In this document: one piece after another, positions 1 to 8,700 of the stretch
Numbering within the stretch: the stretch's first letter is position 1
Layout: every line of letters begins with the position of its first letter
Source: Pseudomonas sp. R28(2017)
GTDB taxonomy: Bacteria; Pseudomonadota; Gammaproteobacteria; Pseudomonadales; Pseudomonadaceae
Assembly: GCF_002112505.1 (NCBI RefSeq)
Contig: NZ_NEHW01000001.1
Coordinates: 372,001 to 436,000 of the forward strand
Direction: 5' to 3'
Length of the DNA: 64,000 bases
Translations under genes and position numbers: made by a program
The notes under the pieces: model-generated
Seen by the model: the letters and a program-made list of their open reading frames with translations, nothing else
The model's database searches: none
Told to the model about the DNA's origin: nothing

Positions 1-30
1 GACCGGGGGCTTTGTCGGGGTCGACTGAAT

Positions 31-135
31 CCTGTACCGGCCTCTTCGCGGGCACGCCCGCTCCCACAGGGACCGCACAAGTCTCAGGGGCGACGGTGAT
101 CCTGTGGGGCTTGCCCGCGAGGAGGCCGGTACAGG
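31..135. repeat. REPIN (inverted pair of REP elements)
   Basis: Two REP units in opposite orientation: 'cctcttcgcgggcacgcccg' begins at 41 and its near-complement runs from 101 to about 135. Each has a GCGGGC/GCCCGC stem and a 'ctcccacagg' flank. The pair lies just beyond the 3' end of the acyltransferase gene. The first 30 bases of the window hold nothing I recognise. Confidence 0.85.
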
Positions 136-146
136 CAGCAAACACC

Positions 147-1274
147 TCAATCCTTGCGGTAAGGCAACATCCCCTTGGCCTCTTCGGCATACCCCATCAC
201 CCCTGCCCGCTCCTGCTGCAGAAAATCCTCCACCGCCCGCCGCAACCCCGGGTGCAGCAGGTAGTGCCAAGACCGCGTCAACACCGGCTCGAACCCGCGA
301 ATCAGCTTGTGCTCGCCCTGCGCCCCGGCATCGAAACGCTGCAGCCCTTCGGCAATGGCAAAGTCCATGCCCTGGTAGAAGCAGGTCTCGAAATGCAGCC
401 GGTCGAACTCATCGAGGCAACCCCAATAGCGACCAAACAGGCTGTCGCCGCCGACCAGGCTCAAGGCCATCGCCACATCACGCCCGCCCTGACGCGCCAT
501 CACCACCCGCACCGCCTCGGGCATGCGCTCGGCCAGCAGGCTGAAGAACTCGCGGGTCAGATAAGGCGCGCGCCTGCGCACCGCATAGGTGTTGGCGTAA
601 CAGAGGAAAACGAAATCCCACTGCGCCTCATCCAGCTCGTCACCGCGATACCAGCGAAAGTCGATGCCCTGCCCCGCCACCTGCTCACGTTCCTTGCGCA
701 TCTGCTTGCGTTTGCGTGAGCTGAGGCTGTCGAGAAAGTCCTGGAAGTCACGGTAGCCCTGATTGCGCCAATGGAACTGGCAGCCCAGGCGCTCCATCCA
801 GCCCGGCAGGCTGGCCATCTGCGCATCCAGCTGCGCGTCGGTGAAGTTGATGTGCGCCCCGGACAACCCGCCCTTGCCCAGGTACTCCGGCAGCGCCTGC
901 AGCACCAGCAGCGCATCGGCCGGATCGTCCGCCAGCAGGCGCGGCCCGCTGACCGGGCTGAACGGCACGGCACCGAGCAACTTGGGGTAATAGGCGATGC
1001 CGGCACGCTCGCAGGCATCGGCCCAACCGTGGTCGAACACGTACTCGCCATACGAATGCCATTTGCGATAAGCCGGCAGCAACGCACGTACCTGCCCGTC
1101 GCGCTCCAGCACCAAGTGTTCGGCGGCCCAGCCAGTGTTGCGGGCGACGCTGGCGCTGTCTTCCATGGCACTGAGAAAGGCATGGCGCAGAAACGGTTGG
1201 CCAGGCGGGACCAAGGCATCCCAGGTCGCCGCAGGCAGGTCACGAAGATGGGCAAGGCTGTAGAGACTGGTCAC
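147..1274 (-). CDS. FemAB/GNAT-like acyltransferase (COG3146 family)
   Basis: Predicted GNAT-fold protein of the FemAB-like group often labelled 'peptidoglycan biosynthesis/recognition'; the substrate is not established. The sequence shows family features: an N-terminal half with 'FLRHAFL' and 'GHVLLPAY'-type motifs (here LLPAYRKWHSYGEYVFDHGW), a basic SSRKRKQMRKER stretch in the middle, and a C-terminal 'FDAGAQGEHKLIRGF' block followed by 'TRSWHYL'. The frame stays open to a GTG at 1385. The first residues of that longer form look non-conserved and no clear Shine-Dalgarno supports it, so I place the start at the GTG at 1274, giving about 375 residues, near the usual length. The start is uncertain; the family assignment is fairly secure. 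Confidence 0.75.
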   Translation of the reverse strand: MTSLYSLAHLRDLPAATWDALVPPGQPFLRHAFLSAMEDSASVARNTGWAAEHLVLERDGQVRALLPAYRKWHSYGEYVFDHGWADACERAGIAYYPKLLGAVPFSPVSGPRLLADDPADALLVLQALPEYLGKGGLSGAHINFTDAQLDAQMASLPGWMERLGCQFHWRNQGYRDFQDFLDSLSSRKRKQMRKEREQVAGQGIDFRWYRGDELDEAQWDFVFLCYANTYAVRRRAPYLTREFFSLLAERMPEAVRVVMARQGGRDVAMALSLVGGDSLFGRYWGCLDEFDRLHFETCFYQGMDFAIAEGLQRFDAGAQGEHKLIRGFEPVLTRSWHYLLHPGLRRAVEDFLQQERAGVMGYAEEAKGMLPYRKD

Positions 1275-1535
1275 GTTTTCGACTCGCTGTGCAAGGCCAT
1301 CAGTATCGGCGAACAGAGGCCCGTCGCTCAAATGAGGATCGGCCCGTTTCGTCTTTCCTTCTCGATTACTTAACCGCAGTGCCACTAATTAGACATTATT
1401 CTGTCATTGGCCCCCGCAATACTTGCGCCTGTTTTCCGGAACCCCAGAACCTGTCTAGTCAGGCCCTTTCCGAAGACATGCCAACATGGGGGTGGGCGCT
1501 GAGCCTCCCCAAATCTTTTTAGTAGGGAGAACCTT

Positions 1536-2780
1536 ATGCGTCTTGTTTCTACACTTACCGGAGTGAGCCTCACCGGCATGATGCTGGCTCTGAGTACTCC
1601 GGCCAGTGCTGCTGTCGACGCCAAGCTGCTCGAAATGCTCCGCGCCAACGGCTCGATCAACCAGGCGCAGTACAACGAACTGCAGGGCGACCTGGCAAAA
1701 GAAACCAAGGAAAAGGCCGACCAGAAAGCTCAGTCCGAACGTATGAGCTCTTTCGAACAAAAAGTGGCATGGGCCGCCAAGACCCAGATCAAGGGTGATG
1801 TGCGCCTGCGTTACGAAGACGTCAACGTCGACAACCCGATCGCCCGCAGTGGCAACCAGGACCGCGAGCGCGTACGTGCCCGCGTCGGCTTCTACAGCGA
1901 GATCAACCCGCAGGTCGACGCCGGCGTGCGTGTGGCCACCGGCAGCAGCGCCGATGCCCGCTCGACCAACCAGAGCCTGGACAACTACTTCGAGAAGAAA
2001 TCGCTGTGGGTCGACCTGGCCTACCTCGACTGGCACCCGACCGCCGTCCCTAACCTGCACCTGATCGGCGGCAAGATGATGCAGCCTTGGGTGAGCATGG
2101 GCGACATCATCTGGGACAGCGACATCAACCCGGAAGGCGTGGCTGTCACCTACAAGACCAACGCCGGCCCGGCCGAAGTGTTCGGCAGCATCGGCCACTA
2201 CAACCTGAAGGACAACGTCGACGGCGACGGCGTGCAGTTCAAGCACGACGCACAGCTGTACGCTGCCCAGCTGGGTACCAAGTTCAATGCGGCTGACACC
2301 GTCAAGGTCACCGTCGGTGCCAGCCTCTATGGCTACGACAACGACAAGGCCTCGGCGGCGCTGCGTTCGCTGGGCAACACCACCGACGAGTTCAACCTGG
2401 TTGAAGGTTTCGGCCAGCTCGACTTCACCGGTTTCGCCATCCCGCTGTCGGCTTACGGCCAGTACGTCAAGAACACCGAGAGCACCGATGGCAAGGACAC
2501 TGCCTGGCTGGCGGGCCTGAAGTCGAAGATCGGTGCCTGGAGCCTGGACTACAACTACCGCGACGTACAGCGTAACGGCGTGGTCAGCCTGTTCACCGAC
2601 TCCGACTTCGGTAACGGCTTCACCGGTTCCCGCGGTCACAAGTTCAAGGTCGGTTACGAAATCGACAAGAACTTCGCCCTCGGCGCGGCCTACATGATGG
2701 CCAAGACCGACTACTCCAACCTGCCGAACAGCGATGCTGACGTCGATACCCTGCAGGTGGACCTGGAAGCCAAGTTCTAA
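1536..2780 (+). CDS. Putative outer-membrane porin
   Basis: A 414-residue beta-barrel outer-membrane protein resembling the Porin_5 'putative porin' family of Pseudomonas. It has an N-terminal signal peptide ending 'TPASAA' near residue 26, then a short helical/coiled segment rich in Lys, Glu and Gln (about residues 30-75), then alternating amphipathic strands. The last residue is Phe ('DLEAKF'), as expected for BAM-dependent barrels. A good Shine-Dalgarno ('agggagaacctt') precedes the ATG. It stands alone, closed by a strong terminator. The transported solute cannot be read from the sequence. Confidence 0.8.
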   Translation: MRLVSTLTGVSLTGMMLALSTPASAAVDAKLLEMLRANGSINQAQYNELQGDLAKETKEKADQKAQSERMSSFEQKVAWAAKTQIKGDVRLRYEDVNVDNPIARSGNQDRERVRARVGFYSEINPQVDAGVRVATGSSADARSTNQSLDNYFEKKSLWVDLAYLDWHPTAVPNLHLIGGKMMQPWVSMGDIIWDSDINPEGVAVTYKTNAGPAEVFGSIGHYNLKDNVDGDGVQFKHDAQLYAAQLGTKFNAADTVKVTVGASLYGYDNDKASAALRSLGNTTDEFNLVEGFGQLDFTGFAIPLSAYGQYVKNTESTDGKDTAWLAGLKSKIGAWSLDYNYRDVQRNGVVSLFTDSDFGNGFTGSRGHKFKVGYEIDKNFALGAAYMMAKTDYSNLPNSDADVDTLQVDLEAKF

Positions 2781-2806
2781 GCTGCAAACTCCTCTGCTTC
2801 ACGCTG

Positions 2807-2850
2807 AGGCGGGAAATGCCGACCCCATCCGGCATTTCCCGCCTTTTTTT
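2807..2850 (+). terminator. Rho-independent terminator of the porin gene
   Basis: A perfect 15-bp stem, AGGCGGGAAATGCCG (2807-2821) pairing with its complement (2830-2844), with an 8-base loop and a run of seven T (2844-2850). It lies 27 bases after the porin stop codon. Confidence 0.93.
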
Positions 2851-2867
2851 GCCTGTCAGAAATGCAA

Positions 2868-2969
2868 CGGCCTCTTCGCGGGCAAGCCCGCTCCCACAGG
2901 TACTACACAGGCTTCAAGGGCTGTGAGGTATCTGTGGGAGCGGGCTTGCCCGCGAAGAGGCCGGTACAG
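2868..2969. repeat. REPIN
   Basis: An inverted pair of REP units, 'cggcctcttcgcgggcaagc' from 2869 and its complement ending near 2969, between the convergent ends of the porin and ketoacyl-synthase genes. Confidence 0.88.
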
Positions 2970-2981
2970 TCTCTACAAAAC

Positions 2982-4103
2982 TCAGCGCTTGCGCAGAATC
3001 ACGCTACCAATCGAATAACCCGCACCAAACGAGCTCAGCACGCCAAGCGACCCTTTGGCCAGGTCATCCTGGTACAGGTGGAAGGCAATCACCGAACCCG
3101 CCGAACTGGTGTTGGCGTAGCGGTCGAGAATCACCGGTGCCTCGTCCTCGCTCACCTCACGCCCCAGCAACTTCTTGACGATCAGGTGGTTCATGCTCAG
3201 GTTGGCCTGGTGCAGCCAGAAGCGCTTGACGTCGGAAGGCTGCATGCCGTTCTCGCCCAGGTGCTTGCCGATCAGCTCGGCGACCATCGGGCAGACTTCG
3301 CGGAACACCTTGCGACCTTCCTGCACGAACAGTTTGTCCGGCGCGCCGACGCCCTCTTCCGCCGCCCGGTTGAGGAAGCCGAAGTTGTTGCGGATGTTGT
3401 TGGAGAAGGCGGTCTGCAGCTTGGTGCCGACGATGTCGAACTGGTGCGCCGAAGTGGCCTTGTCGGCACGCTCGACCAGCACCGCCGTGGCGGCGTCACC
3501 AAAGATGAAGTGGCTGTCGCGGTCGCGGAAGTTCAGGTGACCGGTGCAGATTTCCGGGCTGACCACCAGCAGCGCCCGGGCCTGGCCCAGTTGCACGCTG
3601 TTGGCAGCAGTCTGGATGCCGAAGGTGGCCGACGAACAGGCCACGTTCATGTCGAAGGCGAAGCCGTCGATGCCCAGCGCCTGCTGCACTTCGATGGCGA
3701 TGGCCGGGTATGGGCGCTGCAGGTTGGAGCAGGCGACGATCACCCCGTCGACATCCGCCGCAGTACGGCCTGCGCGTTCCAGCGCCTGACGTGCAGCAGC
3801 CACGCCCATTTCGCAGAGGATCGACTGCTCGTCGTTGGAACGCTCAGGCAAGCGCGGCTTCATGCGTTGCGGGTCGAGGATGCCGGCCTTGTCCATGACG
3901 AAACGGCTCTTGATCCCCGAGGCCTTTTCGATGAAGGCGGCATCGGACACCGGGGCTGCTTCGACTTCGCCACGCTCGATGGCGGCGGCGTTGTCCTGGT
4001 TGTACTGCTGCGACCAGGCATTGAAGGAGGCCACCAGTTCTTCGTTGGAAATGCTCTGGGCCGGGGTATACAGGCCGGTGCCGCTGATCACGACGTTATG
4101 CAC
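2982..4103 (-). CDS. Beta-ketoacyl-ACP synthase III family protein (FabH-like)
   Basis: A 373-residue thiolase-fold condensing enzyme. The Cys-His-Asn triad is visible: Cys in 'NVACSSATFG', His in 'WLHQANLSMN', Asn in 'RYANTSSAGS'. It is longer than canonical FabH (about 320 residues) and carries an N-terminal insert. It resembles the P. aeruginosa PA3286 type, reported to feed beta-oxidation-derived C8 acyl-CoA into fatty-acid synthesis; that role is inferred here. An upstream TTG at 4121 would add six residues, but the Shine-Dalgarno 'agagga' sits seven bases before the GTG at 4103, and homologues start at 'HNVVISGTGLYTP', so GTG is preferred. The gene stands alone. Confidence 0.85.
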   Translation of the reverse strand: MHNVVISGTGLYTPAQSISNEELVASFNAWSQQYNQDNAAAIERGEVEAAPVSDAAFIEKASGIKSRFVMDKAGILDPQRMKPRLPERSNDEQSILCEMGVAAARQALERAGRTAADVDGVIVACSNLQRPYPAIAIEVQQALGIDGFAFDMNVACSSATFGIQTAANSVQLGQARALLVVSPEICTGHLNFRDRDSHFIFGDAATAVLVERADKATSAHQFDIVGTKLQTAFSNNIRNNFGFLNRAAEEGVGAPDKLFVQEGRKVFREVCPMVAELIGKHLGENGMQPSDVKRFWLHQANLSMNHLIVKKLLGREVSEDEAPVILDRYANTSSAGSVIAFHLYQDDLAKGSLGVLSSFGAGYSIGSVILRKR

Positions 4104-4202
4104 GATCGATCCTCTGCTCAAAGGCCATCGCCGTGGGGCGCTGGCTGGGAATATGGCAACTTAATGGCACTTTCGTGCCAATTAAAAGACGTACGCTGAC
4201 AC

Positions 4203-4243
4203 TGTGGGAGCGGGCTTGCCCGCGAAGGGCCGCAAAGCGGCCC
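4203..4243. repeat. Single REP unit plus short hairpin after hrpA
   Basis: A lone REP unit ('ctgtgggagcgggcttgcc', 4202-4226) abuts a GGGCCGC-AAA-GCGGCCC hairpin (4227-4243). The hairpin lies 35 bases beyond the hrpA stop and may end its transcript, but no U-tract follows. Confidence 0.65.
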
Positions 4244-4277
4244 CAAATTCACTGAAGTGTGCCACAAATCAAGGAAC

Positions 4278-7200
4278 TTAGCCTTCCACCTGGCTCCACT
4301 GCTTGCTCAATCGCTTGTCGGAAATCGGCACTTTTGTACCCAGCTGCTGGGCAAACAGCGACACCCGATACTCCTCCAGCAACCAGCGATACAAGGTCAG
4401 CGCTTCATCACGCTTGCCTTCCTGGGCATGCTTGTCGGCCCGCGCCTTGTACTGCGCCCACAGGTTGCCCAGCTCGCCGCTCCAGACCCGGTCCTTCTGC
4501 ACCTGGCCACCCAGCTTCTCGAGGCGCAACTCCACCGCCTTGAGGTAGCGCGGCAACTCCTTGAACCAGGCTGCCGGGGTCTCGCGCACGAAGCCCGGAT
4601 AAACCAGGTTGGCCAACTGTTGCTTGATGTCGTTCAGTGCCACGGCCTGGCTAAGGTCGATCTTGCCCTTGAAGCGCTTCTGCAGGCCATGCCACAGCTT
4701 GAGCACTTCCAGCGTCTGCCGGGCCAGGCGTTCGGCGTGCTCGGCCCAGCTGCCACGCTTGCGCTCGGCCAGCCCGGCCAGGGCGGCGCCGTCACGCGGC
4801 AACGTCGCTTCACCGTCCAGGATGCAACTGTCGAGGCTCGCCAGCAGAATGTCCTCGACCAGCGCCTCGACCCGGCCCAGTTCGCGGTACAGCAGGCCCA
4901 GCTCGGTCAGCCCCGGCAGCTTGCCACGCAGGAACTTGGCAGGCTCCGCCAACTGCTGCAGCAGCAGGCGCTGCAGGGCGCGACGGTGCTGGAACTCGGC
5001 TTCGGCCTGGGTCGAGAAACGCCCTTCGCGCACAGAGCCGTTTTCTTCCACCAGCGCCGGGTACACGGTCATCGACAGGCCGGCGATCTTCTGCTGGGCG
5101 GTCTGCTTGACCTCGCTGAAGGCCTTGGCCTGCACCGGTTGCTCGCTCTTCTCGGTACGCGGCACGGCCAAAGCGGCCTGACTGGCAGCGGCGAAGCGGG
5201 CGGTGAGTTCAGCCAGGTCACGGCCTTCACCAAGGAACTTGCCCTGGCCATCGACCACTTCGATGTTCATGCGCAGGTGGCCTTCGACCAGGTTCACCGA
5301 CTCGGCCCAGGCCTCATCGGAAACCCGTGCGCCGGTCATGCGCAGCAGTTCCTGGCCCAGCGCCTGGGGCAGCGCGCCCTGGCCGAAGGCCATGCGCGCC
5401 AGCGAGGCCTTGACGAAGTCCGGCACCGGCACGAAGTTCTTGCGCAGCGCCTTGGGCAGGTTGCGCACCAGCGCCACGCACTTGGCTTCCAGCAGGCCCG
5501 GCACCAACCACTCCAGGCGCTCGCCCGGCAGGCTCGGCAGCAGCGGTGCCGGCACCCGCACGGTCACACCGTCACGCGGATGGCCCGGTTCGAAGTGGTA
5601 GGTCAGCGGCAGGCGCAGCTCACCGACCTGCAGGCTGTCCGGGTACTGCGCCGCGGTGACTTCGCTGGCCTCGCGGGCCAGCACGTCTTCCTCGCGCATG
5701 ATCAGCAGGTTCGGGTCCTTCTGGCTGGTCATGCGGTACCAGGCATCGAAGGTCGCGGTCTGGTGAATTTCCGCCGGCAAGCGTGCTTCGTAGAAGGCGT
5801 ACAGGGTTTCTTCATCGGCGAGGATGTCGCGCCGGCGGGCCTTGGCCTCCAGCTCGTCGAGCTCTTCGAGCAGGCGCTTGTTCGCGGCCAGGCACTTGGC
5901 CCGCGACTGGATTTCACCGCCAACCAGGCCTTCGCGAATGAAGATTTCCCGCGATGTGACCGGGTCGATCGGGCCATAGTGCACTGGGCGGCGGCCGACC
6001 AGGATCAGGCCATACAAGGTGATCTGCTCATAGGCCACCACTTGCCCGCGCTTCTTTTCCCAGTGCGGTTCGAAGTGGTTCTTCTTGATCAGGTGGGTCG
6101 CCAGCGGCTCGATCCAGTCAGGCTCGATCTTGGCGACCATGCGCGCATACAGCTTGGTGGTTTCCACCAGCTCGGCGGCCATCACCCACTGCGGGCGCTT
6201 GCGGCCGATGCCGGAAGAAGGGTGCACCCAGAAGCGCCGCTGGCGGGCACCCTGGTAATCGCCTTCTTCGGTCTTTTGGCCGATCTGGCTGAGCAGGCCG
6301 CTGAGAATCGCCTTGTGCACTTTCTGGTAGTCGGACGGCTCTTTGTTGATCGCCAACTGCAGCTCGCGGCAGATCAGCGACAACTGGCGATGGGCATCGC
6401 GCCACTCGCGCAGGCGCAGGTAGTTCAAGAAGTTCTTGCGGCACCAGTTGCGCAGCGGGCTGGCGGTCAGCGCCTGGCGCTGCTCTTCAAAACCCCGCCA
6501 CAAGTTGACCAGCGCGGCGAAGTCGGTATCGGCGTCCTTCCACTGCGCATGGGCCTGGTCGGCGGCCTGCTGGCGCTCCGGCGGGCGCTCGCGTGGGTCC
6601 TGCACCGACAGCGCGCTGGTGACGATCAGCACTTCCTGCAGGCTGCCCTGGCGCGCACCTTCGAGCAGCATGCGGCCCAACCGTGGGTCGATCGGCAGGC
6701 GCGCCAGCTGGCGGCCGATCGGCGTCAGCTGGTTCTCGCGGTTGACCGCCGACAGTTCCTGCAGCAGGTTGAAACCGTCGCTGATGGCCTTGCCATCCGG
6801 CGGCTCGATGAACGGGAAGGCGTCGATCGCACCCAGGCGCAGGTGCAGCATCTGCAGGATCACCGCCGCCAGGTTGGTGCGCAGGATCTCGGGGTCGGTG
6901 AAGGCCGGCCGGCCGTTGAAATCCTCTTCGCTGTACAGCCGAATGCAGATGCCCGGCTCGACCCGGCCGCAACGGCCTTTGCGCTGGTTGGCACTGGCCT
7001 GCGAAACCGCCTCGATCGGCAGGCGCTGGACCTTGGCGCGGTAGCTGTAGCGGCTGATGCGCGCGGTGCCGGTGTCGATCACGTAACGGATGCCGGGCAC
7101 GGTCAGCGAGGTTTCCGCAACGTTGGTGGCCAGCACCACCCGGCGCCCGGCGTGCGACTGGAAAATGCGCTGCTGCTCGGCCGGCGACAGGCGCGCGTAC

Positions 7201-8183
7201 AACGGCAGGATCTCGGTATGGCGCAACTGCGCCTTGCGCAGGATTTCTGCGGCATCGCGGATTTCCCGCTCGCCCGGTAGGAACACCAGCACGTCGCCGG
7301 GGCCTTTGCCCACGCTGCGTTCGTGCTGGGCAATCTCGTCGAGGGTGGCGAGTATCGCCTGGTCGACGGTGAGGTCGTCCTCGACCTGGTTGCCCTCCTC
7401 GTCCTGTTCGCTGGTCAGCGGGCGGTACCAGGTTTCCACCGGGAAGGTACGGCCGGACACCTCGATGATCGGGGCATTGTCGAAGTGCCTGGAAAAACGC
7501 TCCAGGTCGATGGTTGCCGAGGTGATGATCAGCTTCAGGTCTGGCCGGCGGTGCAGCAGGGTCTTCAGGTAGCCGAGCAGGAAGTCGATGTTGAGGCTGC
7601 GCTCGTGGGCTTCGTCGACGATGATCGTGTCGTAGCGTTCGAGAAAACGGTCGTGCTGGGTTTCGGCCAGGAGGATACCGTCGGTCATCAGCTTGACCAA
7701 GGTGTTGGCATCGCTCTGGTCTTCGAAACGCACCTGGTAGCCGACCAGACCGCCCAACGGCGTGCCGAGCTCTTCGGCAACCCGGGCGGCGACACTGCGC
7801 GCGGCGATCCGCCGCGGCTGGGTATGGGCGATCAGGCCATGGCTGCCGCGGCCCAGTTCCAGGCAGATCTTCGGTAACTGGGTGGTCTTGCCCGAACCGG
7901 TTTCGCCGGCGATCACCAGCACCTGGTGTTCTGCCAGGGCCTTCTTGATCTCGTCACGCTTGGCAGCGATCGGCAGGCTGTCGTCGTAGCGGATCGGCGG
8001 CACGCTGTTCTGGCGTGCGGTGACCTGGGCGCAGGATGCCTGGACCTTTTCAACCCACTGCGCCAGCTTCGCCTCGTCGGGGCGCTTGCGCAGTTCATGC
8101 AGCTGCCGGCGCAGGCGATGGCGCTCGGCAATCATGGCGTGGTCGAGGTTTTGCAGCAGTTTGTCGATGGCTTGGTCAGTCAT
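4278..8183 (-). CDS. hrpA: ATP-dependent RNA helicase HrpA
   Basis: A DEAH-box RNA helicase of 1301 residues, the usual HrpA length. Visible motifs: Walker A GETGSGKT (93-100), DEAH (190-193), SAT (222-224), and motif VI QRKGRCGR in the second RecA domain. The helicase-associated and OB-fold domains and the long HrpA-specific C-terminal region follow. In Escherichia coli HrpA is linked to mRNA processing and resolving stalled ribosomes. The frame stays open to 8423, but that extension translates the REPIN at 8274-8382. The ATG at 8183 ('MTDQAIDKLL') matches the family start, so I chose it. Confidence 0.95.
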   Translation of the reverse strand: MTDQAIDKLLQNLDHAMIAERHRLRRQLHELRKRPDEAKLAQWVEKVQASCAQVTARQNSVPPIRYDDSLPIAAKRDEIKKALAEHQVLVIAGETGSGKTTQLPKICLELGRGSHGLIAHTQPRRIAARSVAARVAEELGTPLGGLVGYQVRFEDQSDANTLVKLMTDGILLAETQHDRFLERYDTIIVDEAHERSLNIDFLLGYLKTLLHRRPDLKLIITSATIDLERFSRHFDNAPIIEVSGRTFPVETWYRPLTSEQDEEGNQVEDDLTVDQAILATLDEIAQHERSVGKGPGDVLVFLPGEREIRDAAEILRKAQLRHTEILPLYARLSPAEQQRIFQSHAGRRVVLATNVAETSLTVPGIRYVIDTGTARISRYSYRAKVQRLPIEAVSQASANQRKGRCGRVEPGICIRLYSEEDFNGRPAFTDPEILRTNLAAVILQMLHLRLGAIDAFPFIEPPDGKAISDGFNLLQELSAVNRENQLTPIGRQLARLPIDPRLGRMLLEGARQGSLQEVLIVTSALSVQDPRERPPERQQAADQAHAQWKDADTDFAALVNLWRGFEEQRQALTASPLRNWCRKNFLNYLRLREWRDAHRQLSLICRELQLAINKEPSDYQKVHKAILSGLLSQIGQKTEEGDYQGARQRRFWVHPSSGIGRKRPQWVMAAELVETTKLYARMVAKIEPDWIEPLATHLIKKNHFEPHWEKKRGQVVAYEQITLYGLILVGRRPVHYGPIDPVTSREIFIREGLVGGEIQSRAKCLAANKRLLEELDELEAKARRRDILADEETLYAFYEARLPAEIHQTATFDAWYRMTSQKDPNLLIMREEDVLAREASEVTAAQYPDSLQVGELRLPLTYHFEPGHPRDGVTVRVPAPLLPSLPGERLEWLVPGLLEAKCVALVRNLPKALRKNFVPVPDFVKASLARMAFGQGALPQALGQELLRMTGARVSDEAWAESVNLVEGHLRMNIEVVDGQGKFLGEGRDLAELTARFAAASQAALAVPRTEKSEQPVQAKAFSEVKQTAQQKIAGLSMTVYPALVEENGSVREGRFSTQAEAEFQHRRALQRLLLQQLAEPAKFLRGKLPGLTELGLLYRELGRVEALVEDILLASLDSCILDGEATLPRDGAALAGLAERKRGSWAEHAERLARQTLEVLKLWHGLQKRFKGKIDLSQAVALNDIKQQLANLVYPGFVRETPAAWFKELPRYLKAVELRLEKLGGQVQKDRVWSGELGNLWAQYKARADKHAQEGKRDEALTLYRWLLEEYRVSLFAQQLGTKVPISDKRLSKQWSQVEG

Positions 8184-8273
8184 GGGGCTTTTTAGTGATG
8201 CAGGTGGGCCTGCTTTTTCATGATCGGCATTCGAAGGATGCGCGATTGTCGCAGATTTGCCGGTTCTCTGCTG

Positions 8274-8382
8274 CCTGTGCCGGCCCTTTCGCGGGCAAGC
8301 CCGCTCCCACAGGTACCCCACAAAGCTCAAGCTTGATGCAATGCTGTGGGAGCGGGCGTGCCCGCGAAAGGGCCGGCACAGG
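8274..8382. repeat. REPIN
   Basis: Inverted REP pair: 'cggccctttcgcgggcaagc' from 8281 and 'gcgggcgtgcccgcgaaagg' at 8353-8372. Both outer flanks extend the palindrome (CCTGTGCCGG with CCGGCACAGG). It lies upstream of hrpA, which reads leftward. Confidence 0.88.
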
Positions 8383-8700
8383 CAACAGGAATGTTTAGTC
8401 TGGCCCGATGTGAAGGTTGCCATTCACTGCTTTAATCAACCTTACGCCGCATGTGAGTATCAAAGGCATGACTCCCGTCCAGACCATCGCCCCACCGTCG
8501 TCCCGCCCTTCGCCAGCGAAGGCCCGGTCCCGCGCCGGTGAAAATCCGCTGGTCCATGTCATCCTCGCTTTCTGGGCGCTGTGGCACTGCCGTCACGCCC
8601 GCCCACCGGATTTCTCGCTCACGCCGTTGTGACCCAACTCGGCCGCAGCCCGGCCGTTTGACTCAAGTGGATCGCGCCTGCGCGCCGGTCCCGTGCGCCT
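8383..8700. other. Intergenic region upstream of the polyamine genes
   Basis: A non-coding stretch between the hrpA start side and the glutamylpolyamine synthetase gene, presumably carrying both divergent promoters. I see no clear promoter, operator or hairpin with a U-tract. It is GC-rich from about 8500 onward, and small open frames there show no conserved features. Confidence 0.5.

Noticed and set aside
2862..4199. A 445-codon frame antisense to the FabH-like gene
   Set aside because: It starts inside a REPIN and shows no family features; the minus-strand protein has its full Cys-His-Asn triad.
4257..7280. A 1007-codon open frame antisense to hrpA
   Set aside because: It is a mirror of GC-rich codon usage in hrpA: low complexity, rich in Leu, Gln, Arg and Ala, with no domain. 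hrpA has all helicase motifs.
8184..8423. An 80-residue N-terminal extension of HrpA
   Set aside because: It translates the REPIN and matches no helicase; the ATG at 8183 begins the conserved protein.
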